A stretch of DNA of 64,000 nt from Spirulina subsalsa PCC 9445 (GTDB taxonomy: Bacteria; Cyanobacteriota; Cyanobacteriia; Cyanobacteriales; Spirulinaceae), in contig NZ_JH980292.1 of assembly GCF_000314005.1 (NCBI RefSeq), positions 1,252,964 through 1,316,963 of the forward strand. The letters are read 5' to 3'. The notes beneath the pieces are model-generated. The model saw only the letters and a list, made by a program, of their open reading frames with translations, was not told the origin of the DNA and did no database searches. Both the position numbers and the translations under genes were made by a program. Positions 45,777-55,179 of this stretch are shown here, in pieces (positions within the stretch are counted from its first letter, which is position 1; each line of letters begins with the position of its first letter).

Positions 45777-46118
45777 AGCAAACTTCTAGAAGAAACCCAC
45801 TTAATTGAGAAACTGGGTCATCGATTCTCCCCAGTTCACAATAGCTGTATTTGATTTGGGACTAAATGAGCGGGAAAACATTAACAAAATCACCGTAATG
45901 GCGATCGCGTGCAGGATCAGAAAGCCTTTCGAGTAACTGGTATTCTCTTTCATGATCCCCTCCTCCTTCAACAACATCTACCCCTCTAGAATCCCCTTTT
46001 ATCCAAGGTTGTTGGGTGATTATTATTCCATCTCCCCTGTGCCACAAATCACAATCAACCTTTGTTCTGTTCCCCTTCCCCAGTATGCTAAAGAAAGTAA
46101 CGGGACAGTTCAAGACTT

Positions 46119-47300
46119 ATGATATTTCGCGCTCTTCGCTCACACTTAGCCCACTGGGGAATGATTGGCCTGGGTGCCTTACTTGCCCTTAGTTTAACCG
46201 CCTGTGACACCCGTCCACTCCAAGCCGAAAATCGGCTATTTTTGGACTTATCCCTAGAATTACTCGGCACCGTAGAACTCCCCACCTTTACCTTTCAAGA
46301 TACCCCCGTTGGGGGACTCTCCGGCATCACCTACGACCGCCAAAACGACCGCTATTATGCCATTTCCGATGATCGGAGTATCTTAGCCCCCGCCCGATTT
46401 TATCAGCTAAAACTGGCCACCATTCCCGATGCACAAGCCCCAGAAAAAGCCGTAGAAGTCGAAAGCGTGACCTTCCTCAAAGACACTCAGGGCGAACTCT
46501 ACGCCCCCCATACCATCGACACAGAGGCGATCGCACTTTCCCCCCGCCATACCCTTTATATTGCCAGCGAAGGCAACCTAGGGCGACAAATTCCCCCCTT
46601 CATCGGTGAATTTGATCCCACCACCGGACAACTCCTAAACACCCTAGGTTTACCCAAACGCTTTTTACCCAACACCCCCATCCGCAACGAAGAAGATATA
46701 CCCCACGGCATCCGGGACAACTTAGGATTCGAGTCTCTCACCCTCGGCATCACCAGTTTAGCCCCCGACGACCCCTTTCGCCTCTTCACCGCCCCAGAAT
46801 CCGCCCTCCTACAAGATCAACTCGAACAAGACGACTCCCGCTTGCGTCTCCTGCACTATGTCATTAATCCCATCGGCCCCGAATTATTAATTTCCGAAAA
46901 CCTCTATCTTTTAGATCCCATTCCCCCCGATTCCATCACCCTAGCCCAAGGATTAGTAGAATTATTCGCCCTAGAACGCGAAGGATATTTACTCAGTTTA
47001 GAACGCACCCTAAGTTTTACAGGATTTGGGGCGAAACTCTTCCAACTTTCCACAGGTAACGCCACCGACACCTCCCGCATTGAAACCTTAAGCGGCAGTT
47101 TATCCAACGTCGAACCGTTACGCAAACAATTATTATTAAATCTAGAGGACTTAGGAATCCCCCTCGATAACTTAGAGGGAATGACCCTTGGCCCTCGTCT
47201 CCCCGATGGCAGCCAAATCCTGCTCCTCGTCAGTGATAATAATTTTAGTGAAGACCAAGTAACTCAATTTATTTGGTTTCGCTTCACCCAAAAACCTTGA
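46119..47300 (+). CDS. Phytase-like/esterase-like lipoprotein
   Basis: 393 residues. A lipoprotein signal ends in LSLTACD, so Cys29 is the likely lipidated residue. The body is a beta-propeller-like domain of the phytase-like (esterase-like activity) family: PVGGLSGITYDRQNDRYYAISDDRS at the start, DTEAIALSPRHTLYIASEG, NLGFESLTL and NLEGMTLGPRLPDGSQILLLVSDNN at the end. The family is bound to the outer side of a membrane. The substrate is unknown. It is followed 16 bases later by cpcT on the same strand. Confidence 0.85.
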   Translation: MIFRALRSHLAHWGMIGLGALLALSLTACDTRPLQAENRLFLDLSLELLGTVELPTFTFQDTPVGGLSGITYDRQNDRYYAISDDRSILAPARFYQLKLATIPDAQAPEKAVEVESVTFLKDTQGELYAPHTIDTEAIALSPRHTLYIASEGNLGRQIPPFIGEFDPTTGQLLNTLGLPKRFLPNTPIRNEEDIPHGIRDNLGFESLTLGITSLAPDDPFRLFTAPESALLQDQLEQDDSRLRLLHYVINPIGPELLISENLYLLDPIPPDSITLAQGLVELFALEREGYLLSLERTLSFTGFGAKLFQLSTGNATDTSRIETLSGSLSNVEPLRKQLLLNLEDLGIPLDNLEGMTLGPRLPDGSQILLLVSDNNFSEDQVTQFIWFRFTQKP

Positions 47301-47316
47301 TTTTTTAAATAACTCC

Positions 47317-47907
47317 ATGACCCATTCTACAGATTTATTAACCCTAGCCCGTTGGATGGCCGCCGATTTTAGCAATCAAGAACAAGCCTTTGAAAATCCG
47401 CCCTTTTTTGCTCATATTCGGGTTTGTATGCGTCCCCTACCCCACTCCGTTTTAGATGGAGTCGGATTCCTAGTTGAACAAGCCTATGATTATATGTTAA
47501 ATAATCCCTATCGGTTACGAGCCTTAAAACTGTTAGTCGTTGGGGATCATATTGAGATTGAAAACTACTTAGTCAAAGACGAAAAAGAATTTTATGGAGC
47601 CAGTCGTGATTTATCCCGTCTGCACCATTTAGCTGCCGAACATTTGGAAAAACTACCCGGTTGTAATATGGTAGTTACATGGACAGGGCGCAGTTTTAAA
47701 GGCAATATTGAACCGGGGAAAAATTGCCGCGTCGTGCGCAAAGGTCAGGAAACCTATTTAGACAGTAGTTTTGAAATTGACAGTCAACTATTTACCAGTT
47801 TAGATCGGGGTCGAGATTTAGAAACCGATGAGCGAGTTTGGGGTTCCGTTGCCGGATCTTTTCGCTTTGTCCGGTGGCATAGTTTCGCCGATGAAGTGCA
47901 AGTTTAA
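47317..47907 (+). CDS. cpcT: CpcT/CpeT-family chromophore lyase
   Basis: 196 residues: LARWMAADFSNQEQAFENPP, FAHIRVCMRPLPHSVLDGVGF, VEQAYDYMLNNPYRLR and the later HHLAAEHLEKLPGCNM fit the CpcT/CpeT family. Cyanobacterial CpcT attaches phycocyanobilin to a Cys of the beta-phycocyanin subunit. The lyase class is an established finding; the exact subunit specificity here is inferred. The stop codon TAA (47905-47907) is also the first base triplet of a non-coding mobile element. Confidence 0.9.
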   Translation: MTHSTDLLTLARWMAADFSNQEQAFENPPFFAHIRVCMRPLPHSVLDGVGFLVEQAYDYMLNNPYRLRALKLLVVGDHIEIENYLVKDEKEFYGASRDLSRLHHLAAEHLEKLPGCNMVVTWTGRSFKGNIEPGKNCRVVRKGQETYLDSSFEIDSQLFTSLDRGRDLETDERVWGSVAGSFRFVRWHSFADEVQV

Positions 47908-48146
47908 CAAAAATGTTGCGGAATTCCCCTTCCTCGCTTGCAGGGAGGGGATGGACTTGACCACTAACTCCCAAAGCGAAAACCAAGCTAAAAAGGGCTG
48001 TGTTGCAAGAGAAAATTTGGGTCTTAGGAACTAGGACTTCTGCCTAGGGAGGGAAGATAAGACTCGCTATATTTCGGTATAGAAAGCACTTCCCATTGAA
48101 TCAGGAAGCTCCATCCTCGCGCCTCGGCAGGGTGGGGTAGTTCACG
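47905..48146 (+). mobile_element. Non-coding IS200/IS605-like (TnpB omega-RNA-type) element, copy B
   Basis: Begins TAACAAAAATGTTGCGG at the cpcT stop, and ends CAGGGTGGGGTAGTTCAC. It is nearly identical to copy A at 37924-38218 in inverted orientation, with about 54 bases missing after GGGATGGA and two substitutions in the part compared. No frame is present. It is a mobile non-coding element; the link to TnpB guide RNA is inference from the 3' end. Confidence 0.65.
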
Positions 48147-48150
48147 CCAG

Positions 48151-48176
48151 TAGGGGCAATTCATGAATTGCCCCAA
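48151..48176. terminator. Perfect palindrome between cpcT element and RNase III gene
   Basis: GGGGCAATTCATGAATTGCCCC (22 bp) lies 12 bases beyond the RNase III stop codon. Similar palindromes are dispersed in cyanobacteria. It can fold on either strand, ending transcription from the RNase III side. Confidence 0.6.
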
Positions 48177-48187
48177 CCCCAACCAAT

Positions 48188-49321
48188 TTAGATTAATCCC
48201 AACCGCCTACAAGCTTTAAAAGCCGCATTTTGTTGGGCTTCTTTTTTAGTTTTACCCTCCGCCTGACCATACTGTTTCCCGCTTATCATCACTGTTACCG
48301 TGAATTTTGGACTATGCTCCGATCCCAATTTGGTGGACTTATATTCAGGTAAATTTTGCCGTTTAGTTTGCGCCCAATGTTGCAGTTTATTTTTATAGTT
48401 TAGAGATTGGGCAACACTAACATCTTGAGCCACAGAATCCGGGAAACTTTGAAACATTGACTCAATAAAAGGAGTCAAAAACTGTTGCACTGCATTTAAA
48501 CCAGAATCCATGAAATAAGCCCCCATTACGGCTTCAAAGGCATCACTCAGAACCTTTTCACTCTCTTGACTTTCTCCCTTCCCAACTTTGACAAAATCCC
48601 TGAGTTTTAATTGCTTGGCAAAACGTGCCAGATTCGCATTATTTTCAATGTTGGATTTCACTTGAGTCAGTTCCGCTTCACGATAACGGGGATTATTGCA
48701 GTAAAAATAATGAGCAATGACTAAAGCAATCACGGTATCCCCCAAAAATTCCAACCGTTCATTATCATCATGAACTTCATAGGGATTCTGCCACAAATAG
48801 CTGGCATGAGTTAAAGCTAAATCTAACTGTTTAACCTCATTAAAGGGTAATTTTTCCAGTAATTCAGCATACTTTTGTTTGAGTGCCTTAATTTCTGGCG
48901 TTTCATCCTCTTTGGGTCGTGTTGGAGGCTGACTAATTTCTTTCAACAGTGCTGTAACTTGCTCCTCTAACTTAGTTTCAAGGTCTAATTTTAGAATACT
49001 GGCAAAACGCTGTATGCTGTCCAAAGCGCGGTAAGTATCCCGGAGGGAAAAATCCTCCTGATGAGCGTGATCATTGCGAATTTCCCGTAGTTCAGAAATT
49101 AAAAACCTAGCTTGTTTTTGGTCTTGCTGAGGAATAATCTCTTTGAAGTTATTCCAATATTGATCCATGGCTTTCAAAAGAAAACAAATATCCTTTTGAT
49201 TGGATTGGTAACATTTTAGTTTCTCCAAATCTTTCTGATCAATTTTTCCCGTAACAATAGGATAAAGTTGGTCAGCTAATTCAAGGAGAATACTGTCAAT
49301 TTGTTGTCTGTGGGTAGTCAT
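48188..49321 (-). CDS. rnc: Ribonuclease III with N-terminal HEPN-like (Swt1-type) domain
   Basis: 377 residues, against about 220-240 for normal RNase III. Residues 1-120 are helical and contain SELREIRNDHAHQEDFSL, with Arg82-Asn83 and His87, the R-N-x(3)-H motif of Swt1-like HEPN domains, followed by DTYRALDSIQRFASIL. From about residue 150 comes RNase III: ERLEFLGDTVIAL (Glu188, Glu191, Asp195) and SDAFEAVMGAYFMDSG (Asp260, Glu263), all catalytic residues present. A C-terminal dsRNA-binding domain covers residues 305-377. It is a single frame without a plausible internal start at the RNase III border. The standard enzyme processes rRNA and dsRNA; the fused domain is unusual. Confidence 0.85.
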   Translation of the reverse strand: MTTHRQQIDSILLELADQLYPIVTGKIDQKDLEKLKCYQSNQKDICFLLKAMDQYWNNFKEIIPQQDQKQARFLISELREIRNDHAHQEDFSLRDTYRALDSIQRFASILKLDLETKLEEQVTALLKEISQPPTRPKEDETPEIKALKQKYAELLEKLPFNEVKQLDLALTHASYLWQNPYEVHDDNERLEFLGDTVIALVIAHYFYCNNPRYREAELTQVKSNIENNANLARFAKQLKLRDFVKVGKGESQESEKVLSDAFEAVMGAYFMDSGLNAVQQFLTPFIESMFQSFPDSVAQDVSVAQSLNYKNKLQHWAQTKRQNLPEYKSTKLGSEHSPKFTVTVMISGKQYGQAEGKTKKEAQQNAAFKACRRLGLI

Positions 49322-49771
49322 GATCTTTGGCTTTATTTTGATTGATCATGACTACATTTCCCCTGAGTTTAGTTACGCAGAATGGGGTGAGTAGATGCCG
49401 TAAAACGACAGGAGGGAAAACCGAACCGATTCGCTTTCTTTACACCCTATCTAGGGGGCAGGGGTTTCCGGTGTTCACTCTATATTAACCGTGAACTCTT
49501 GTTAAGTCAGACTAATCTAAGGAACTCCTGACAGACCTTCAAGGTCGAAAGACTTTAACTGGGTATAGGGATTTGATCGTAAATTTACCCAAATTTTCAG
49601 CAATTTGCTGAGAGAATATCAGTAATTTCTCGGATATTATTCAAGGGGACTCATGGCAGGATGAGAGACAAGGAAAATCTTTTTTCGTCTCAATTAGGGT
49701 CAGCCTTGACGGCTTCTGGGAACTCCCTAAACCTTTTATCTGCAACAGTAACTCAGGACAGGAAAAATGTC
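49322..49771. other. Intergenic region
   Basis: No gene or structured RNA recognised. If the small gene at 49772 starts upstream at 49661, it overlaps this stretch. Confidence 0.5.
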
Positions 49772-49945
49772 ATGGCTCAACTCTCAAATGCTCCACTAAA
49801 AGAAAATCCCTTTACCAGTTATCGGAATCCGCAAACGGGGGAATGGATGATTGTTTACCCGATGAATCATGGTGTGATCTCAACGCAAGGAGTGGGTGTG
49901 TCACGGGTGCGACTGGTGCCGAACTGTGAGAAAATGTCCGCCTGA
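49772..49945 (+). CDS. Small protein of unknown function
   Basis: 57 residues from ATG 49772 (AGGA 11 bases upstream), or 94 residues if ATG 49661 is used. The conserved-looking part is NPFTSYRNPQTGEWMIVYPM, a strand-rich segment with a Tyr-Arg-Asn-Pro motif, and the end is VSRVRLVPNCEKMSA. I do not recognise the family. It precedes a large membrane protein gene by 76 bases. The nucleotides TTCCGC and GCGGAA after the stop form a small hairpin, so it may be a separate transcript. Confidence 0.55.
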   Translation: MAQLSNAPLKENPFTSYRNPQTGEWMIVYPMNHGVISTQGVGVSRVRLVPNCEKMSA

Positions 49946-50021
49946 GAAATTCCGCGAAATTGCGGAACAGAGGGAACTTGTGCTACGTCCGTAAGGGAAT
50001 CTTTCAGTAGGACAAAGTTCT

Positions 50022-51425
50022 ATGTTTCAGGAAGCCCAAGGGATCCCCAATCTACCGGATTTAACGCAACCTTCCCAACTGGTAGAACTGGGACAATCGG
50101 CATTGTGGGGTTTGGTGCTGTTGGTTTTGCTGTTGAGTGTTTTAGGGATTGCGATCGCCGTTTTCAATTTTTCCCTCCGTTCTGACCTTACCACTCAACG
50201 ACAATGGTTAGAACAGGAGACAAGATGGTATGGTTTCGCCTTACGCGCCCTCCCCCATCTTTCCCTTGTCTTAGTGTTGCTCGTTTTCGGGTTTTTGGGT
50301 TGTAGCACCCTCAGCAAACGTTATCATTTCTGGGAACAGGCGAAAGTCGCCCAAGTCGCTCAAAGTGTGGCTGGGGAACGAATGGAACAAGCGTCTCCCC
50401 GTTTCTACTACGTCACTCAAGAGCCTTATACTTACACCACCTTTGTTAATGGTAATTTGGTGACGGTGGAAGACACTCACGAGATAGACCGTTCCTTACC
50501 CTTAACGGGTTCACAAATTCAAGTCACCCTTGAGCAAGAAGAAGATGTACAGAAAACCGGACAAACCCTCTACCTAGTGGATTTTGTCGGGGAATTTCAG
50601 GTCAAAAATACCCTTGATGAAGCCCAAGAGTTTATCTGGCAAGTGAATCCTCCCTCAGACTATAAATTATTGCAAAATTTCCGGGTAGAACGGGCAGGGA
50701 ATCCCTTATCTCCTAAAGTCTCTCAACCCTACCATTTTCCCGTGTCTTTAGAGGCTGGAGAAGAAACCCAGTTTCGGGTGAGTTATAAAGCCCAAGGTGC
50801 GCCCCGTTGGGTCTATACGGCCTATGGTGAATTATTATCCAACTTTGAGTTAGCGATCGCCGCTCAATTCCCTAACGCTGATTTTGCCAGTGGCATCAAA
50901 CCCACAGAAACCGTCGTCAGTGGCAACCGCACCCGCTACACCTGGACCTTTACCGAAAATGTCTCAGTCCAGAATCCCTTCGGCGTTTTTACCAGCACCC
51001 CCGCCCTGAAAAATACAGGCGTTCTGCCCCGTTTATTATTGTTAGCTCCGGCCGTATTTTTGTGGTGGGTATTATTGCTGTATCTTTCCCTCCCCATGAC
51101 CTTCTCAAACATCGCCCTCATTGGGGGGCTGTTTTACGCTCACCTTCTCGCCCTAACCTATCTCAGTCGTAGTCTTCCCCCATTGCCCAGTTGGTTAGCC
51201 TTATCCGTCTTTCTCTTGGCTTTAACCTGGGGTTTAGGTCGCAAAACCCAAACCGTCACGGCCGCCCTTGTTTGTACCGTAACCGGGGTAATCCTGCCCA
51301 TTCTCGGTCTATTAGTCCCTTATACCGGTTTAACCCTTGCCTTAGCGGGGTTAGGGAGTGCCACCTGGTTAGCTGTACATCATTGGTACATGGACGGGAA
51401 CTTAACAATCTCTGCACGGAAATAA
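50022..51425 (+). CDS. CreD-like multi-pass membrane protein of unknown function
   Basis: 467 residues. There is an N-terminal membrane segment (SALWGLVLLVLLLSVLGIAIA) and a second near residue 80 (LSLVLVLLVFGFLG), then a large soluble domain of about 230 residues without cysteines, and five or so membrane segments at the C-terminus (LLLLAPAVFLWWVLLLYL, then LALVCTV-like stretches). The overall pattern, an exported domain flanked by membrane helices, resembles CreD-type inner membrane proteins, but the sequence match was not established. It faces a convergent mechanosensitive channel gene, with 23 bases between stop codons. Confidence 0.65.
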   Translation: MFQEAQGIPNLPDLTQPSQLVELGQSALWGLVLLVLLLSVLGIAIAVFNFSLRSDLTTQRQWLEQETRWYGFALRALPHLSLVLVLLVFGFLGCSTLSKRYHFWEQAKVAQVAQSVAGERMEQASPRFYYVTQEPYTYTTFVNGNLVTVEDTHEIDRSLPLTGSQIQVTLEQEEDVQKTGQTLYLVDFVGEFQVKNTLDEAQEFIWQVNPPSDYKLLQNFRVERAGNPLSPKVSQPYHFPVSLEAGEETQFRVSYKAQGAPRWVYTAYGELLSNFELAIAAQFPNADFASGIKPTETVVSGNRTRYTWTFTENVSVQNPFGVFTSTPALKNTGVLPRLLLLAPAVFLWWVLLLYLSLPMTFSNIALIGGLFYAHLLALTYLSRSLPPLPSWLALSVFLLALTWGLGRKTQTVTAALVCTVTGVILPILGLLVPYTGLTLALAGLGSATWLAVHHWYMDGNLTISARK

Positions 51426-51448
51426 TGAAGATCCTCTTGAGATGCGTC

Positions 51449-53110
51449 TCACCTCTTTAATTGTGCTTCGCTTTGCTTCAAAACTTCCTCAATTTTTAAC
51501 CAAATCTCCTCTTGAAGTTTTAGATATTCTTGGAAATCTTGAGTCAAAATATGAGCAAACACTTCTAACTGAATGGTCGTTCCATTCAATTCAACTAAAG
51601 TCACTCGTTCATCCGTCACTTGCGGATGTTCATTTAGCATCTTACGCAAATTCTTCATCGTTTCGCTTAACTGTTGATGAGTGGTTTCATAAACCAAATT
51701 CAATTTACTGTTAAAGGTGTATTTATCCCGCCGACTATGATTGACAATTTGTGACGTAGAAACCACCGTATTGGGAACAAAAATTAACTTTCGATCCATC
51801 GTGCGGATCAGAGTTGCCCGTAACCCAATGTCTTCAATCGTGCCGATATTGCCTCCAAACTCACAAAAATCACCAATTTTCATGGGACGATTCACAAATA
51901 AAGTAATCCCTCCTACAATATTTTCAACATAAGGTCGCATCCCAAAACCAATGGCAATACTACTCACCCCTAAACTGGCGAAAAACGGGCCGACGGGAAT
52001 TCCTACCGCTTCACTGGCATAGTATAGAACCGTGGTAGCAGCAATAAATCCAATCAGCCGGAAACAATTTCGCACAATGGTTGTTTCCAGATGTTGGCCT
52101 TTGAATTGGGGAGCAGCAATAATGGTTCTACCCACTGCATTAAAGGTTAAAAAAATAAACCATGCCCCAATCATCCCATCCACAAAAACGGAAACGGTAA
52201 GCAGCTTTTCTAAGGTACTACCTGTAATATTAATCAACCGATCAACGAAAAAGACCCAACCTGTAACCACCCCTAAGAAACCTAAGGGCAGTAACAAACC
52301 AGACCAAGCTTCCTTAACGCTATGGCTTCCGGTGTAATACCAGCCTAAAACTTTGTAAATTCCCCAGAGAATGGCGATCGCCAACAGCGTCCCTAAACCA
52401 AAGCTAACCCACTGCCAGAGTGCCTGTTCCCCAATCATCAACATAGTCCAATGAGGCAGCCAATTCGTCCACTTTGGGGGCATTAAGAAACCCGGTGTGC
52501 CGATGTAAAATTGATAAAAATTGGTCGAACTTTGACTCTTATAGGGCAGATCCTTGATCTCATCATAAAAGTCGTGTAGCTGTTCAATTGTCTCAGCCGA
52601 AAACAGAAATTGACCGGAGTTCACTCCCTCTTGAATTAAAACTAGGGTCATTTCCGTATGGGGCAGAATCCAACGTTCTAAAGACTCTTCCTCAACCTCT
52701 GGTTGATCCGGAATACTACTGAAAGGGGGCAACGGCAAACGATCTAGAATTTCCTTAAGCAAGAATGCTGACTCCGCCCCCCGATCAAAACGAATCGCGG
52801 CGGGGATTTCTGATAAATCTAGGGTTTTGACCGCTCGTTCAAAAGCTTGTTGAGCAAGATTCGCCTGTTCTCGGACGGCGGGAGAGTGGCGAAACCCTCG
52901 CTCCTGTTGACTTTGAGCCTGAGCCGCCATCAGCACGCTGTAAGCTTCATTCATGTTAGCAATGAATGCCGTTACAGTAGCGCGAGGGCTATTTGTGGCG
53001 GGGGGAGTTAACGGACTCGGGGAAGAGGTGCCGAATAGGACGGATTGACTGAGGAGAATGAGGAAGAATACACAAATCCCTTGGGTGATAAATTTTTTCA
53101 GGTTCTTCAT
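51449..53110 (-). CDS. MscS-family mechanosensitive ion channel
   Basis: 553 residues. A signal-like N-terminus is followed by an extended region to about residue 240 that is probably periplasmic, then membrane helices and the MscS core: FASLGVSSIAIGFGMRPYVENIVGG (pore helix and gate region), MKIGDFCEFGGNIGTIEDIGLRAT, and DRKLIFVPNTVVSTSQIVNHS. Larger MscS-like channels of cyanobacteria have this layout and release solutes on osmotic down-shock. The ATG at 53110 begins the signal-like segment. Convergent with the preceding membrane protein gene. Confidence 0.88.
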   Translation of the reverse strand: MKNLKKFITQGICVFFLILLSQSVLFGTSSPSPLTPPATNSPRATVTAFIANMNEAYSVLMAAQAQSQQERGFRHSPAVREQANLAQQAFERAVKTLDLSEIPAAIRFDRGAESAFLLKEILDRLPLPPFSSIPDQPEVEEESLERWILPHTEMTLVLIQEGVNSGQFLFSAETIEQLHDFYDEIKDLPYKSQSSTNFYQFYIGTPGFLMPPKWTNWLPHWTMLMIGEQALWQWVSFGLGTLLAIAILWGIYKVLGWYYTGSHSVKEAWSGLLLPLGFLGVVTGWVFFVDRLINITGSTLEKLLTVSVFVDGMIGAWFIFLTFNAVGRTIIAAPQFKGQHLETTIVRNCFRLIGFIAATTVLYYASEAVGIPVGPFFASLGVSSIAIGFGMRPYVENIVGGITLFVNRPMKIGDFCEFGGNIGTIEDIGLRATLIRTMDRKLIFVPNTVVSTSQIVNHSRRDKYTFNSKLNLVYETTHQQLSETMKNLRKMLNEHPQVTDERVTLVELNGTTIQLEVFAHILTQDFQEYLKLQEEIWLKIEEVLKQSEAQLKR

Positions 53111-53168
53111 GGATTATGAGGCTAGGGAAATCATCCGTGAAACCATTATAGGCTTGAGAAATCCTCAT

Positions 53169-53775
53169 TGAACCTCCCATCGCTGAAAGCGAGGGATTCC
53201 CATATAGACTCTTATCTAGACCGAAGTCCCCGACAGAACGCCATTACTGGGCTGTTTGACCACGGGCGCACCGACCGCAGTTAATCCACGCTGTTTTACT
53301 ATCATTGAAGCAGCAACATCCCGATCCACGGTGTAGCCACATTCAGAGCAAGAGTGAACCCTTTGAGAGAGTTCTTTCTGACCTGTCTGCTACTAACTAA
53401 ATTAAAAGACTTCATGTTCCTTTTGAAGCGAGGAAAACCTAGTCCCTTGCTTTTCATGTCGTTAAACGCCCGATCCAATTTCCGCAATGTTTGCTGCATC
53501 GCTTGGGCATTACCAGACTTAAGGAAATCGTTAGTCTTTTTAGCTTGGGTTAGATTGGCAGATTGAGTAGGGTAGTTAGGATATTCAAAGGGAGCAACAA
53601 TATATTCAGAACGAATAGAGCAAGCGTTAACCTGACAACTACGACTGTTAGACCAAAGCTTTCTTTGAGCCAAAGCATAGTTCCAAACAGATTGGCAGAC
53701 AGTTAAATTTAATTCGATCTTCTCTGTCTGCTCTTTGGTTGGAATTATCTTATAGTTGTAAGTAAGGTTAAGCAT
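53169..53775 (-). pseudogene. tnpB: Decayed IS200/IS605 TnpB with internal deletion
   Basis: The N-terminal part, from ATG 53775, is TnpB-like: MLNLTYNYKIIPTKEQTEKI, CQSVWNYALAQRKLW, then KSGNAQAMQQTLRKLDRAFN and GLGFPRFKR. After SSRQVR the RuvC-like region is missing. In a different frame the zinc-ribbon end follows: SCSECGYTVDRDVAAS, then AVGAPVVKQPSNGV, with a stop at 53216-53218. The 3' sequence to 53169 contains a hairpin (CCTCGCTTTCAGCG) typical of the element's right end. The gene is not functional. Deletion plus frameshift indicate an old insertion. Confidence 0.85.
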
Positions 53776-54017
53776 TCAATTCTTGCTCATTGTTAGTAAG
53801 ATTATAGCACAATTTTACAATTCGGGGAATACTGTTGTAATATGTCGTAATTCATCCCGTCGATAAAATCGAGGGTCTTCTTCCGACGATCAAGATAAAC
53901 ATGAGAAGACAAGGGGATATCTCTAGAGCATCCCGCCCTGAGTCCCGAAAAAACCGACGGCAATTGTTGCTAAGATCAATGGGATGCAAAGTTGATGTTA
54001 CTGCTCATCCTGATTTT

Positions 54018-55082
54018 ATGTCTCAACCTAATCCTATGTCCGAAGAAGAAGCCCAAAATTTACTGTTAAAACTCAGACGCAGAGAGGGATCTTGGGTAGA
54101 CTGGGGACAGCGCTGCTATGCCCTACAACAAGCAGGCTATCCCCCTGAGCAGATTTTTGAGGAAACGGGGATTGAAGCCAGTTATCAAAACTTGATGAAG
54201 GTGGCCGGGCAAGTCTACGAAAGCTTGGTCAAAGAACAGGCATCAGAAGCCCTTCTCAGCTACTGCCAAGGCCCCCGGAGCGATGTGTTATATGAATTTA
54301 GAGTTTTGACCCAACCCCAGCGTTTAAAGGCCGCAGAACTGGCAATGGAGAAGGGTTTAGATGTGGATGAAGCCCATATCGTTGCTCGGGCGATTCAAGA
54401 CTTTGCCCGTTATAGTACCCCCCCCGATGGGTTTAGTCCCAATCCGGGGGATGCGGTGGCTTATCAGTGTTGGAAACGGGCGAGGGCGAAAAAAGATTTA
54501 CAAGAGCGATCGCGCCTCATTGCCCAAGGCCTTAAATTTGCCCAATCTCCCGGCGCAAGGCAGCAAATTGAAAAACTCCTCAGCGACTTTACCGTTGTTC
54601 CCATGCAGCGCGCCCCTCTGCTGCCCGTCTATCGTTTAGAAGCTGAGGATGAGTTACCGCGCATTATTCCCGTCGCCGGAACCTTTCCCCTCCCCCCCGA
54701 TGCCCTAGCCGCCGTCGCCCCCCTAGAAGCCCTCGAACCCTTCCGCGTGGTAGAGTTACCCCAGCCTATGAGTGTTGTTCCCATTCCGGGCTGGCAAGTC
54801 ATCCTCAAAGCGAGTGATCCCGTCGCGATTCTTTGGCCAAGCGATCGCCTCCCTAACCTCACCCTCGAAAAAGTCGAACCCGTCGTAGTCGTCATTGATC
54901 GACAACAACAAACTTGGGAAGGAAACAGTTACTGGTTAATTGAACAAGACGACACCCTACAAGTGCAATGGTTCCCCGAACCCCCAGCCTATAAAATTTT
55001 AGGTCAAGTTCTCTTAATTCTCCGACCCAAGAGCATTTTAGATGAGGGCAACCTCTTAGAACCCTGGCAAATGGATGATTAG
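54018..55082 (+). CDS. raf1: RuBisCO accumulation factor 1
   Basis: 354 residues from ATG 54018, the usual Raf1 length; an upstream ATG at 53901 adds 39 basic residues that do not belong to the family. Segments LRRREGSWVDWGQRCYALQQAG and TGIEASYQNLMKVAGQVY form the N-terminal helical domain, followed by the linker (CQGPRSDVLYEFRVL) and the C-terminal beta domain with FPLPPDALAAVAPLEAL. Raf1 helps assemble the eight-large-subunit RuBisCO core in the cytoplasm and carboxysome. It stands alone here; rbcLXS are outside the window. Confidence 0.9.
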   Translation: MSQPNPMSEEEAQNLLLKLRRREGSWVDWGQRCYALQQAGYPPEQIFEETGIEASYQNLMKVAGQVYESLVKEQASEALLSYCQGPRSDVLYEFRVLTQPQRLKAAELAMEKGLDVDEAHIVARAIQDFARYSTPPDGFSPNPGDAVAYQCWKRARAKKDLQERSRLIAQGLKFAQSPGARQQIEKLLSDFTVVPMQRAPLLPVYRLEAEDELPRIIPVAGTFPLPPDALAAVAPLEALEPFRVVELPQPMSVVPIPGWQVILKASDPVAILWPSDRLPNLTLEKVEPVVVVIDRQQQTWEGNSYWLIEQDDTLQVQWFPEPPAYKILGQVLLILRPKSILDEGNLLEPWQMDD

Positions 55083-55121
55083 CCCCTCTCCACCCCTAAA
55101 AAATCCCCGAACACTCGATTA

Positions 55122-55158
55122 TCCATAGGTTAGGCATAGGAAAAGCGCAACCCAACAA
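55122..55158. repeat. Degenerate hairpin repeat near raf1
   Basis: CATAGGTTAGGCATAGG followed by GCGCAACCCAAC resembles the dispersed hairpin at 35831 but has lost several pairs. Confidence 0.4.
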
Positions 55159-55179
55159 AAGGCCGCGAAACAATCTAAT

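Noticed and set aside
45862-46113. An 83-residue minus-strand frame between the zinc-ribbon and phytase-like genes
   Set aside because: No family resemblance or ribosome binding site was seen, and it overlaps the promoter region of the next gene.
53901-54017. 39-residue N-terminal extension of Raf1
   Set aside because: It is basic and unlike the family; the ATG at 54018 gives the standard length.
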